Source: a virus. Taken from it: a DNA stretch of 34,430 nt. How positions within the stretch are numbered: the stretch's first letter is position 1; each line of letters starts with the position of its first letter. This document shows positions 1 to 6,419 of the stretch, in pieces. A model generated the notes under the pieces. That model made no database searches, was not told the origin of the DNA, and worked only from the letters and a program-made list of their open reading frames with translations. The DNA is taken from positions 1-34,430 of the IMG/VR virus record IMGVR_UViG_3300024433_000004. One strand, written 5' to 3'. The position numbers and the translations under genes are program-made.

Positions 1-41
1 CTTCAAACTCTTTTGGCCGCCATTCCTACTACCGCTATGCG
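1..41. repeat. terminal overlap, left copy
   Basis: These 41 bases are identical to 34390-34430. Joining the two ends keeps the reading frame of the gene that runs across them, so this is read as the closing overlap of a circular assembly. The same bases also lie inside a longer internal repeat (33983-34172), so the closure rests on repeated sequence and could hide extra repeat units. Confidence 0.85.
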
Positions 42-534
42 TGGGACTGATAACGCGGCCCTTGCTTCTTCCTGGACTGCGGCACTTGCGACAGCGCTTG
101 GCAACTATACCGCGGCCAGGGCGGGATACCTGGACGAATTGGCGGCCGCTAATATGCCTGCGGACCTGGACACGGTCAAGGGCCTGGTTGATACAGCTGA
201 ATCCGCAATATCGTATTCGTACCTTGACGCGGGCGGCGAACAAGACGTTTACGAAGACACGGCAGTCACCAGGCGCGAAATATCCGTTGAGCTCGACATT
301 ACCAATATGACTAACGGGGGCATTATTCGGGTATATCGGAAAGTCGACGGCTCGAACTATAAAATTTGGATTAAAGAAAACGTTGACAGCGTAGCTTCAG
401 GCGGGGACGAAGACGTCTATACCGTGACAGGCGCCCGAACCAACCAGGCTTTCAAAATAACATATGAAGAAGACGCTGACGAAGGCGCGGCCAGGACAAT
501 TACTGGAAACGTCATTACTCAGGTCTTAGAGTAA
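1..534 (+). CDS. fibre-like repeat structural protein, 3' part (continues from 33841)
   Basis: This frame is open from base 1 and is the continuation of the gene that starts at 33841; joined over the 41-bp overlap the protein is about 360 residues. The first third finishes the second copy of a 107-residue tandem repeat rich in Ala, Leu and Thr (SALQTLLAAIPTTAMRGTDN), a type of sequence common in phage fibre shafts. The last 110 residues form a separate beta-rich domain (ISVELDITNMTNGGIIRVYR) resembling the end of the protein at 3100. An apparent TTG start at 13 is only an internal leucine codon. Its place between the capsid gene and the connector suggests a virion surface fibre or decoration protein; this role is inferred. 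Confidence 0.8.
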   Translation, partial: LQTLLAAIPTTAMRGTDNAALASSWTAALATALGNYTAARAGYLDELAAANMPADLDTVKGLVDTAESAISYSYLDAGGEQDVYEDTAVTRREISVELDITNMTNGGIIRVYRKVDGSNYKIWIKENVDSVASGGDEDVYTVTGARTNQAFKITYEEDADEGAARTITGNVITQVLE

Positions 535-548
535 GGGGGGTTTTTGAA

Positions 549-1121
549 ATGGGCGAATTAGGCGGCGTTATCCCTGCCCCTGCCACTGAGACTATTGAAC
601 GCTATCATACGGCAGACCTGGGGGCTGGATCTTTTTATACACCAGCCGATGAAGGACTCTTCTCAGCTGTGCTTGAGAGTGAGGATTTGCGACCGAGTTT
701 GCAGGATGCTCAACCAGGGTGGAGTCGTATTCTTGAGCCTGTACTAGGCAATGATGCTGTCATTGGCGATGGTACTAACTTAAATTTTTACAATACCAAT
801 GTAGCCGCCCGAAACATAGTGATAATGAGACACCACATATCAACGGGCACTTATGAACGATATAATTCCCAGGATTTGGGGGCGGGAGTAACCTATACCC
901 CCGCCGATGGGGGACTATTCAGCCATACGTCAAATTGGGCCGTAGTCGTTCATTGCGAATATAAATACAATGCCAGTTGGTGGTATTACGGGCGTGACGA
1001 TGGCGCCGGCGACGTGGAAGGAACATTCTTGGCGATTGGTGATGGTACGAATCTGAGGTTTCATAATACCCGCGGCGGAAATACGTATTACGTATGTATG
1101 CGCGCGAAAATAGTTTCATAA
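549..1121 (+). CDS. structural protein of two repeated beta-rich units, function unknown
   Basis: The 190-residue protein contains two copies of an approximately 90-residue unit. Each starts ERY..xDLGAG..YTPAD.GLF and ends with GDGTNL.F.NT, so it arose by internal duplication. GGGGGG at 535-540 serves as ribosome site for the ATG at 549. It sits in the block of fibre-like genes between the capsid and connector genes, so a virion surface role is likely but unproven. Base usage differs from the neighbours: GAG and CTC are frequent at 640-760 but nearly absent from most of the genome, which suggests recent acquisition. No enzymatic motif is visible. Confidence 0.75.
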   Translation: MGELGGVIPAPATETIERYHTADLGAGSFYTPADEGLFSAVLESEDLRPSLQDAQPGWSRILEPVLGNDAVIGDGTNLNFYNTNVAARNIVIMRHHISTGTYERYNSQDLGAGVTYTPADGGLFSHTSNWAVVVHCEYKYNASWWYYGRDDGAGDVEGTFLAIGDGTNLRFHNTRGGNTYYVCMRAKIVS

Positions 1122-1132
1122 GGGGGATAAAA

Positions 1133-1609
1133 ATGCCAAAACATATCATAGACACTGAAAGTCCTGAATTCGACGGAATACCAATGAGGCTTCGGGAATC
1201 CCACAAGGGACAAGTGCTACTTGAAGAAGACAGGCGGCCCGACGGGTCACTCAGAGGGCTTGTTTGTATCGAATTGGGGGCGTTGACGGAGATTATAACC
1301 GATGATACTGGCGTGGTTGTTTTCCCATTGACGGTCACGAACCCCGACGAACTGGAAGCGGCCGCCAATACGGTTAGGCAAGCCAGGCGCTTTGCTGGAG
1401 TGCCCCCTGAATATGTCGGCAAGACATTCGCTGAATATTTGGCGGGTGATGTTGCTGGCGCGAATATATCGGGCCATAAAAAGTACGCCAAAATTCACGA
1501 GGAATTGATGGACGACGAATCGGTCAAGGTATTGCTTCAAGCGAAGGGCGTTAGTTTGTCGGTTATAAATGAAATGAAGGGCAAGTTCAGGGGGGCCGTT
1601 AGTTTATAA
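1133..1609 (+). CDS. conserved-looking phage protein in the head-tail module, function unknown
   Basis: The protein has 158 residues. The start at 1133 is chosen over an upstream ATG in the same frame at 1094 because GGGGG at 1122-1126 lies directly ahead of it and because 1094 overlaps the preceding gene. The protein is acidic, with a predicted mixed alpha/beta first half (GQVLLEEDRRPDGSLRGLVC) and a helical second half. It contains no Cys cluster, membrane segment or recognised catalytic motif. It is the last gene before the head-tail connector, so a virion or assembly role is plausible. I do not recognise the family. Confidence 0.75.
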   Translation: MPKHIIDTESPEFDGIPMRLRESHKGQVLLEEDRRPDGSLRGLVCIELGALTEIITDDTGVVVFPLTVTNPDELEAAANTVRQARRFAGVPPEYVGKTFAEYLAGDVAGANISGHKKYAKIHEELMDDESVKVLLQAKGVSLSVINEMKGKFRGAVSL

Positions 1610-1625
1610 AAGGGGGGCTTAGCCA

Positions 1626-2150
1626 ATGGCCGTTGATACGAATACTTATGCCGAACACGAAGACGTCGAACGTCTTATCGGCGACATTGTTTTGAACCGG
1701 ACATTCGACGCGACCACGACGCCCACGCTTGACCAGGTTGAAGCCGAACTGGACAACGCGGCCGCCGACTTGAACCGCGAACTTGACCAGGTCGGTTATA
1801 CCGTCCCCGTGGTCAAAGCCGATTACCCGACCGCCCATAAATTCTTGAAGGCGGCCAATGCTTACGGGGCCGCGGCGGTCTTACTTTCGACCGTCCCGTC
1901 CGAAGGTTACGACCCGACGGAAGAAGTCGAATCCCCCACGGTTGACCGCGCAACGACTTACGGGAACAAGTTCAAGTCGGCTTTGAAGGCAATCCGCGAA
2001 AACCGGTTACGGGCGGGCCGGCGGAAGGCGCGCCTGGGCGATATGTTCGCGGGTTCCCAGGAAACCGAAGACGGGGAAGAAAAGCTTCCCATATTCAAGC
2101 GGGGAATGGACGATTATCCTGGCCGTCGTTCGCTGGTTAATGAAGACTAG
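1626..2150 (+). CDS. head-tail connector (adaptor) protein, HK97 gp6-like
   Basis: The 174-residue protein is helical in its first two thirds. It begins with the short acidic helix typical of adaptors (HEDVERLIGDIV), followed by a long helix with DQVEAELDNAAADLNRELDQ and a region rich in Ala and Tyr, and it ends in a charged tail. Such proteins form the ring under the portal and link it to the neck. The identification rests on helix pattern, size and position just ahead of two neck proteins and the tail genes. A GGGGGG ribosome site precedes the ATG. The family call is moderate; the neck location is more certain than the exact protein. Confidence 0.55.
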   Translation: MAVDTNTYAEHEDVERLIGDIVLNRTFDATTTPTLDQVEAELDNAAADLNRELDQVGYTVPVVKADYPTAHKFLKAANAYGAAAVLLSTVPSEGYDPTEEVESPTVDRATTYGNKFKSALKAIRENRLRAGRRKARLGDMFAGSQETEDGEEKLPIFKRGMDDYPGRRSLVNED

Positions 2151-2159
2151 GGGGGCGTT

Positions 2160-2600
2160 ATGTCGCAAAGAGTAATTGAAGACGCGGTCGTTGCCGTGAT
2201 TAAGCTTCACGACGACTTCGACGATACGAATTGCTTCGCTTACGATAAGCGGGCCCTGGGGAAAGGGCTTGACCGCCTTGTCGTTGTGTCCTTCGGCCAA
2301 ATCAGGCAGGAAAGCATATCCCTTCGAATGAAACGCCGCGTTTGGTCGTTCAACGTTGACGTCCTGGTTCCCTGGCGCGGGGAACTGACCGAACTCGATA
2401 CCAGGGTCGGAACCGAAACCCAAAAGGTCATTGACATACTGGCGAAGTATCCGCGCTTGAACGGGACGGCCAATGTCCAGCGAACGGATATGACCCTTTC
2501 GCCGACCGCCGACGTGATTTCTCACAGGAAGGGGGCTTATCGGGGCCGCCGGCATTCGTTGGACGTCCTGGAATTTTACGACCCACAAAGGGCGGAATAA
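2160..2600 (+). CDS. neck protein, possible tail terminator or head closure
   Basis: The 146-residue alpha/beta protein starts with an amphipathic helix (VIEDAVVAVIKLHDDF). Strands follow, then the segment TQKVIDILAKYPRLNGTANV, a pattern seen in tail-terminator and minor tail U-like proteins, where a helix is followed by a strand describing local measurements of a ring subunit. It ends with a strand LDVLEFYD. It lies between the connector and an HK97 gp10-like protein, so a role joining head and tail is inferred. GGGGGG ahead of the ATG is its ribosome site, and its stop overlaps the next start by one base. It could instead be the head-closure protein. Confidence 0.45.
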   Translation: MSQRVIEDAVVAVIKLHDDFDDTNCFAYDKRALGKGLDRLVVVSFGQIRQESISLRMKRRVWSFNVDVLVPWRGELTELDTRVGTETQKVIDILAKYPRLNGTANVQRTDMTLSPTADVISHRKGAYRGRRHSLDVLEFYDPQRAE

Positions 2601-3103
2601 TGAAAGCGATTGATTACGATTACATCGAATTGTCGCAACTTAATAAACGCGTGAACGAAGCGGGGGATACAATCGCCCGCATTACGTTAAACGAAGGGCT
2701 TCGGAAGTTGGGACGGCTTTTCGTGCCGGCCACGGGGACGGGGCCCCTGGCGAACGCGACCCCCAGGGTATCGGGGAAGCTGAAGCGGTCAACCGTCTTC
2801 CAGATTATCGGCGGGGCAATGCGGCAAGCCCTGGAAATCCGCCAGGCGGCAAAGTCGCCCGAAGGGGTTTATTATGGTTATATCGTCCGTGAAGGACGCG
2901 GGCCCGTTCACGCTATAAACGCGAAGTTCCTTCACTTCTTCATTGGCGACCAGGAATTCTTCCGGAAGTCGGTTGGCCCCGCGCTTCCGAACCCGTATCA
3001 CCGACGCGTCCTTCAAATGCTTATGCCGCAAGTCCAGAAGATAGTTGACGATATGGGCGAAAAAATCGGGGCCTATATCAGCGGGAAGGGGGGTTCTTCA
3101 TGA
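2600..3103 (+). CDS. HK97 gp10-like neck protein
   Basis: The 167-residue protein has the hallmarks of the HK97 gp10 group. There is an N-terminal helix, then a segment like TPRVSGKLKRSTVFQI (in this family, the 'G.L..S' strand after a PxxTGxL region), then an aromatic stretch YYGYIVREGRGP, and finally a helical C-terminus. These proteins act at the portal vertex or neck. The start codon overlaps the previous stop (TAATG), indicating translational coupling. The last four bases overlap the next gene. The family match is by eye from the G.L..S and YG..VE-like pattern, so moderate confidence. Confidence 0.6.
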   Translation: MKAIDYDYIELSQLNKRVNEAGDTIARITLNEGLRKLGRLFVPATGTGPLANATPRVSGKLKRSTVFQIIGGAMRQALEIRQAAKSPEGVYYGYIVREGRGPVHAINAKFLHFFIGDQEFFRKSVGPALPNPYHRRVLQMLMPQVQKIVDDMGEKIGAYISGKGGSS

Positions 3104-3540
3104 GTTATCCGCCCCAGGGAATAGACAAGGCCGACGTCCTGGCGAACCTGGTTGCCGTCGCAACCGAATTGAACGCGATTCGGGCGAAAACGGACGGCCT
3201 GGGGACCCTGACCGAAACGGGGGGAACGCTTACAACTGACGGGAACGAACAAACGCTTTACGTCAACAATGCCCCGTTGGGGGTATTCATTCCGAAGTCC
3301 CTGGATATTGACTTCACGAATCAAACGGCCACGGAAACGGTCGTCATTCGACAATATAAGCGAATGTCTTCGGGCGGCGACTGGATAAAATTCGACGAAT
3401 CTGACCCGTTCGCTGGCGTTCAAGACCCCCTGGGGAAGACAGTCGAATTATTTCCTTCACGCTTCGGAATCAAGGTTACAATCGAAAAGACAGCGGGGGA
3501 CGCGAAGGCATATCCCTGGGAAGTTTTCTTCAAGGTGTAA
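3100..3540 (+). CDS. fibre-like structural protein, paralogue of the gene at 33841
   Basis: The 146-residue protein starts MSYPPQGIDKADV, close to MSFPPQGNKADV at the start of the gene at 33841. Its last 80 residues (LDIDFTNQTATETVVIRQYK) align with the C-terminal beta domain at 290-530. It lacks the long Ala/Leu repeats between these parts, so it looks like a short-shaft version of the same protein. ATG overlaps the previous stop as ATGA, with GGGGGG nearby. A head or tail surface role is likely from position and composition, but no function can be assigned. Confidence 0.7.
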   Translation: MSYPPQGIDKADVLANLVAVATELNAIRAKTDGLGTLTETGGTLTTDGNEQTLYVNNAPLGVFIPKSLDIDFTNQTATETVVIRQYKRMSSGGDWIKFDESDPFAGVQDPLGKTVELFPSRFGIKVTIEKTAGDAKAYPWEVFFKV

Positions 3541-3543
3541 GTT

Positions 3544-4245
3544 ATGAGTTTATACGATAATATAGCATCGAACCGTAAAATGCTTCTGGACCTTCCTTTC
3601 CTGGAAGGCGTCGGGGCCATTACCCAGGACGTCGCGAAACCACATCACCCCGTAACGCTGGTCAATGCCCCGACCTGGGCGTCCCTGGCAAGCGGGAAGT
3701 CCGTCCTGACTTTGAACGGAACGACACAGTACCTTCAATGCTTGAATGCCCTTTGCGCGGACCTGGGCTTTACTGACGGGGATTACAGCGTCGGCGGTTG
3801 GATTGACTGGTCCGATACGGGCAATTCGGAAATCGTAATCGGACGTTGGCAACTCAACGTCGGGGGTTGGGAACTATACTTGACGAAGATTGAAACGGTA
3901 TCCAGCTTAACATTACGTCATCACCACGCGGGCGGGGCTTCAACCAGGACGGCTTGTTATTCCGTCGGTTGGGAACCCGACGTTCCCGTGTTGTTTGGAA
4001 TATCCCGAAGTGGGGGTGAAGCGTTACATTACCGAAACGGCGAAGCCCTGGACGTGGTTACAACGGAAGGCGGCCTGATTGACCCCGAAGCGACGGCTTA
4101 CGACCTGGTAATCGGGACACGCTTCACAAAGGACGCGAACTGGTATAAAAACAACTTCGGGCGATTATTCATTGTGGGCGAAGCCCTTTCCGCAGACGAC
4201 TGGTCGGAAATATACGAATTGGGAAAAGCGGGGTTCGTATTATGA
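3544..4245 (+). CDS. concanavalin/LamG-like lectin domain protein
   Basis: The 233-residue protein reads as a single jelly-roll lectin domain. It has an alternating strand pattern with YSVGGWIDW near residue 80, NGTTQYLQC near 60 and a terminal GRLFIVGEALSADDWSEIYE, the usual ending of LamG-like phage and bacterial surface domains. Such domains bind sugars or serve as capsid or tail decorations. It lies between the neck and tail-tube genes, an odd place for a receptor-binding protein, so a decoration of the tail or neck is possible. It is translated just behind 3100 and overlaps 4242 by 4 bp. Confidence 0.65.
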   Translation: MSLYDNIASNRKMLLDLPFLEGVGAITQDVAKPHHPVTLVNAPTWASLASGKSVLTLNGTTQYLQCLNALCADLGFTDGDYSVGGWIDWSDTGNSEIVIGRWQLNVGGWELYLTKIETVSSLTLRHHHAGGASTRTACYSVGWEPDVPVLFGISRSGGEALHYRNGEALDVVTTEGGLIDPEATAYDLVIGTRFTKDANWYKNNFGRLFIVGEALSADDWSEIYELGKAGFVL

Positions 4246-4733
4246 TTGACAGAATCGGAACATTACGGAAACTGACTTCCAGGCTAACAGCGACCAGGGC
4301 GGGTTATATTGACGATAATTACGACGCGCTACATCACTCGACGCGTATCTTCCCAGGGGATACGTCCCTGGAATGTACGCTGACCGCGGGACAACCCCTG
4401 GATACCTGGTCGGCCTGGGCCGAAATCGTTGACAGCGGGGCGACGACCTTCAGTTCGCTATTGGCCGCGGCCCCTGGTCATATAACCGTTGTTCAGGAAG
4501 AAGAAGTAAGCGACGAAGCGACGCGGTATATGCTTGAAATAGCTTACGGGGCCGCAAAGGTTCCGCTGACTTCACAACGCTTCGCTGGTTCAGGGAAGTT
4601 CCAGAATCCCGATAATCACGCGCGAGTGTTCGGGAATGAAATACCGGCGGGCGAAACGGTTTACTACCGAATGAAAAGCAATACCGCGGTCGCTGATACC
4701 GCGAAAGTCCATATCCGGTATCATCTACATTAA
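4242..4733 (+). CDS. structural protein with fibre-type N-terminal motif
   Basis: The 163-residue protein opens with a short helix containing LTSRLTATRAGYIDD. The same RAGY(L/I)D motif occurs in the repeats of the protein at 33841 and is frequent in phage fibre shafts. The rest is beta-rich, with a Trp/Ala stretch (WSAWAEIVDSG) and an ending KVHIRYHLH. The start overlaps the preceding stop as ATGA, so the two are co-translated. A third fibre-like subunit beside 3100 and 3544 is the best reading; no binding target is visible. Confidence 0.65.
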   Translation: MIDRIGTLRKLTSRLTATRAGYIDDNYDALHHSTRIFPGDTSLECTLTAGQPLDTWSAWAEIVDSGATTFSSLLAAAPGHITVVQEEEVSDEATRYMLEIAYGAAKVPLTSQRFAGSGKFQNPDNHARVFGNEIPAGETVYYRMKSNTAVADTAKVHIRYHLH

Positions 4734-4751
4734 AAGAGGGGGGAAAGTAAA

Positions 4752-5183
4752 ATGACAGAATTATTCGATAGCGGTCAATCGGTCTTCCGAATGGACGACG
4801 CGGGGGGCGACTTTCGGGATTTAACGCCTTACATAATTTCGGTTGACGGGCTTCCTGGGCCGCGGGAACTGGCCGAAGCGACGACCCTTGCCGACGGCGG
4901 GCGGAAGTTTTATCCGACCCTGGAAAACGTGGTCGTAACCCTGGAACTTCTTTGGTCGGACGACGCCCTGGTCGGTTCCGATACCGTCCTGGGCCTACTC
5001 CGGACACACGGTTCGGCTATGTCCTTTGATTATGGCCCTGAAGGGCAGACGGCGGGCGACATAAAATACCACGGGTCGGCCTGGGTTCGGAATTATCAGA
5101 TATTGTCCAGGGTCGGCCAAATGGTAACGGCCCGTTGCGAACTTCAGGTCAATGGGAAAGTTACCCGTGGCACTTACCCATAA
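4752..5183 (+). CDS. tail tube (major tail) protein
   Basis: The 143-residue protein matches the small tail-tube fold by pattern. It has an N-terminal arm (SVFRMDDAGGDFRDLTPYI), then a strand with GLPGPRELAEATTLADGG, then a strand pair VVVTLELLWSDD, then a loop with FDYGPEG and a final beta hairpin. DLTPYI near the start is a common opening of tail-tube proteins of actinophage type. It stands directly ahead of the tail chaperone and tape-measure genes, the expected position. A strong GGGGGG ribosome site fits a protein made in many copies. Confidence 0.75.
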   Translation: MTELFDSGQSVFRMDDAGGDFRDLTPYIISVDGLPGPRELAEATTLADGGRKFYPTLENVVVTLELLWSDDALVGSDTVLGLLRTHGSAMSFDYGPEGQTAGDIKYHGSAWVRNYQILSRVGQMVTARCELQVNGKVTRGTYP

Positions 5184-5237
5184 GTCCGAAAGCGAACTTT
5201 AGTATATACCATTGATATATACCGAAAGGGGGACGAA

Positions 5238-5663
5238 ATGACATACGAACCCGAAACGAAGAAGGTCGAACTGGAAGCGGAAGGCGGCGGGTTCGGGCCG
5301 TTCAAAAAGCGGCCTTATGCCGTCTTTTATGTCGAACTTCGACACGGAACCCAAAAGGCGGTCAACGCCTTGACGCGGCCCTTCCTGAAATACCCTGATA
5401 AGCCGCCGAAGCTTACCATTCAAGGGGACGACGAACCGAAGGTCGAAGGCGGGCAAAGCGTCGCCATTGACTTGACCGCGATAAGTTGGGACGAAGTCAA
5501 CGACGCGATAATCGCCGGCCAGGTCAAGGAATGGTCGTTCGGGCCGGTTGACCAGGCAACGCTTGACGGATTGCCCGAACGGATACGGGAAAGGCTAGTC
5601 AATGAATGTAACTTGCTATATGGGGCATTGGGCCCTTTAGCAAAGGGCGGCGGCGGGAACTAG
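5238..5663 (+). CDS. tail assembly chaperone, G-like short product
   Basis: The 141-residue acidic protein ends LLYGALGPLAKGGGGN just ahead of the tape-measure gene. Like lambda gpG it is the unshifted product of a G/GT pair; such proteins hold the tape measure and recruit tail-tube subunits during assembly and are absent from the virion. The Gly-rich end encodes the slippery region (5630-5648). Ribosome site GAAAGGGGG precedes the ATG. The 54 bp ahead of it hold two TATATACC copies but no clear promoter. Confidence 0.75.
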   Translation: MTYEPETKKVELEAEGGGFGPFKKRPYAVFYVELRHGTQKAVNALTRPFLKYPDKPPKLTIQGDDEPKVEGGQSVAIDLTAISWDEVNDAIIAGQVKEWSFGPVDQATLDGLPERIRERLVNECNLLYGALGPLAKGGGGN

Positions 5664-5860
5664 GGGAAGGGCTTTTCCTGGCCCTGAAGTTACCGAACCG
5701 TTACCGCTTGCCGCCTGAACTGGAAGAAGCATTGGTAATAACTGAAATCGGCTTCCCGCCCCAGGTAATTGACGAATGGCCCCAGGGCCTTATCGAAAAG
5801 ATACTGATTTATAAGGGCGTGAAGAACGTCGTCCAGTTCGGGGGTAACTGGCAACCGTAG
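5238..5860 (+). CDS. tail assembly chaperone, GT-like -1 frameshift product
   Basis: A -1 frame with no start codon of its own is open through the end of the G-like gene and runs to a TAG at 5858-5860, just ahead of the tape-measure ribosome site. A slip at AAAGGGC (5642-5648), or at the stacked sites GGGCCCT or CCCTTTA, would fuse it to the G-like part and give a protein of about 207 residues. The added part continues LPPELEEALVITEIGFPPQ and ends VVQFGGNWQP, the size and place of lambda T. Conserved -1 frameshifting at this locus is established for siphoviruses; its use here is inferred from frame and position. Confidence 0.8.
5630..5648 (+). other. programmed -1 frameshift slippery region
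   Basis: In the zero frame three heptamers fit the X XXY YYZ rule: G GGC CCT (5630-5636), C CCT TTA (5633-5639) and A AAG GGC (5642-5648). The zero frame stops at 5661-5663, and the -1 frame is open to 5860. The GC-rich run GGCGGCGGCGGG directly after the last site may help pausing. Confidence 0.7.
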
Positions 5861-5873
5861 AAGGGGGTTTAAT

Positions 5874-6419
5874 ATGGCACACGAAGCCGCGACGACAATC
5901 GTTCTACGAATGCAGGACGAAGCTTCAGTTCAAATGCAGAATTTCGGGCAAACGACCCAACAAGCGGAAATCCAAAGCCTTCAGTTGAACGCCGCATTAA
6001 CGGCAATGGGGGGCGCGCTGACCGCCATTGGTTCCCTATTGGGTCAACTGGAAAACCCGCTGGCGAAGACGGCGTCAACCTTCTTAATGACAGGCGGGGC
6101 GATACTTATGACTGTTTCCGCAATCGGGACAATGCTTCCGTATATCAAGAACCTGATTGCGACCTTGCGAACCCTGGCGATTGCGCAAGCCATTGTCGCC
6201 GCGCTTACGGGGCCCGTCGGTTGGGCCCGAATCGGAATCGGCCTGGGCGTTGCCGCGGCCGCGACCGCCGGCATTGTCGCCGCGACCGGCGGACTTGGCG
6301 GGGGCGGAACGACCGTCAATATAAGTGCCCAGGCGTTTATGGGTTCGGAATCCGATGCCAGGAAGTTTTCGGAAAAGGTTCAACGCTTCAGTCGCGAAAG
6401 CGAAAGGTTGGGTCGGTAA
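5874..6419 (+). CDS. tape measure protein, unusually short
   Basis: At 181 residues this is a minimal tape measure. It has the N-terminal helical region (LRMQDEASVQMQNFGQTTQQ), a hydrophobic middle with the family-type stretches ALTAMGGALTAIGSLL, TASTFLMTGGAILM and ALTGPVGWARI, a Gly/Ala-rich segment, and the usual C-terminal TTVNISAQAFMGSESDARKF helix with basic end. Tape measures set tail length; siphovirus ones usually have many hundreds of residues, so a very short tail is predicted. It lies between the chaperone pair and the tail hub, with TAA directly abutting the next ATG. Hydrophobicity also fits a membrane-inserting role on injection. Confidence 0.75.
   Translation: MAHEAATTIVLRMQDEASVQMQNFGQTTQQAEIQSLQLNAALTAMGGALTAIGSLLGQLENPLAKTASTFLMTGGAILMTVSAIGTMLPYIKNLIATLRTLAIAQAIVAALTGPVGWARIGIGLGVAAAATAGIVAATGGLGGGGTTVNISAQAFMGSESDARKFSEKVQRFSRESERLGR

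Noticed and set aside
1-41. Terminal repeat as a physical direct terminal repeat of the virion DNA
   Set aside because: It is short and lies inside a coding repeat, so an assembly overlap is the simpler reading.
5195-5237. Promoter ahead of the tail chaperone gene
   Set aside because: Two TATATACC copies are present, but no -35 box at a useful distance was found.
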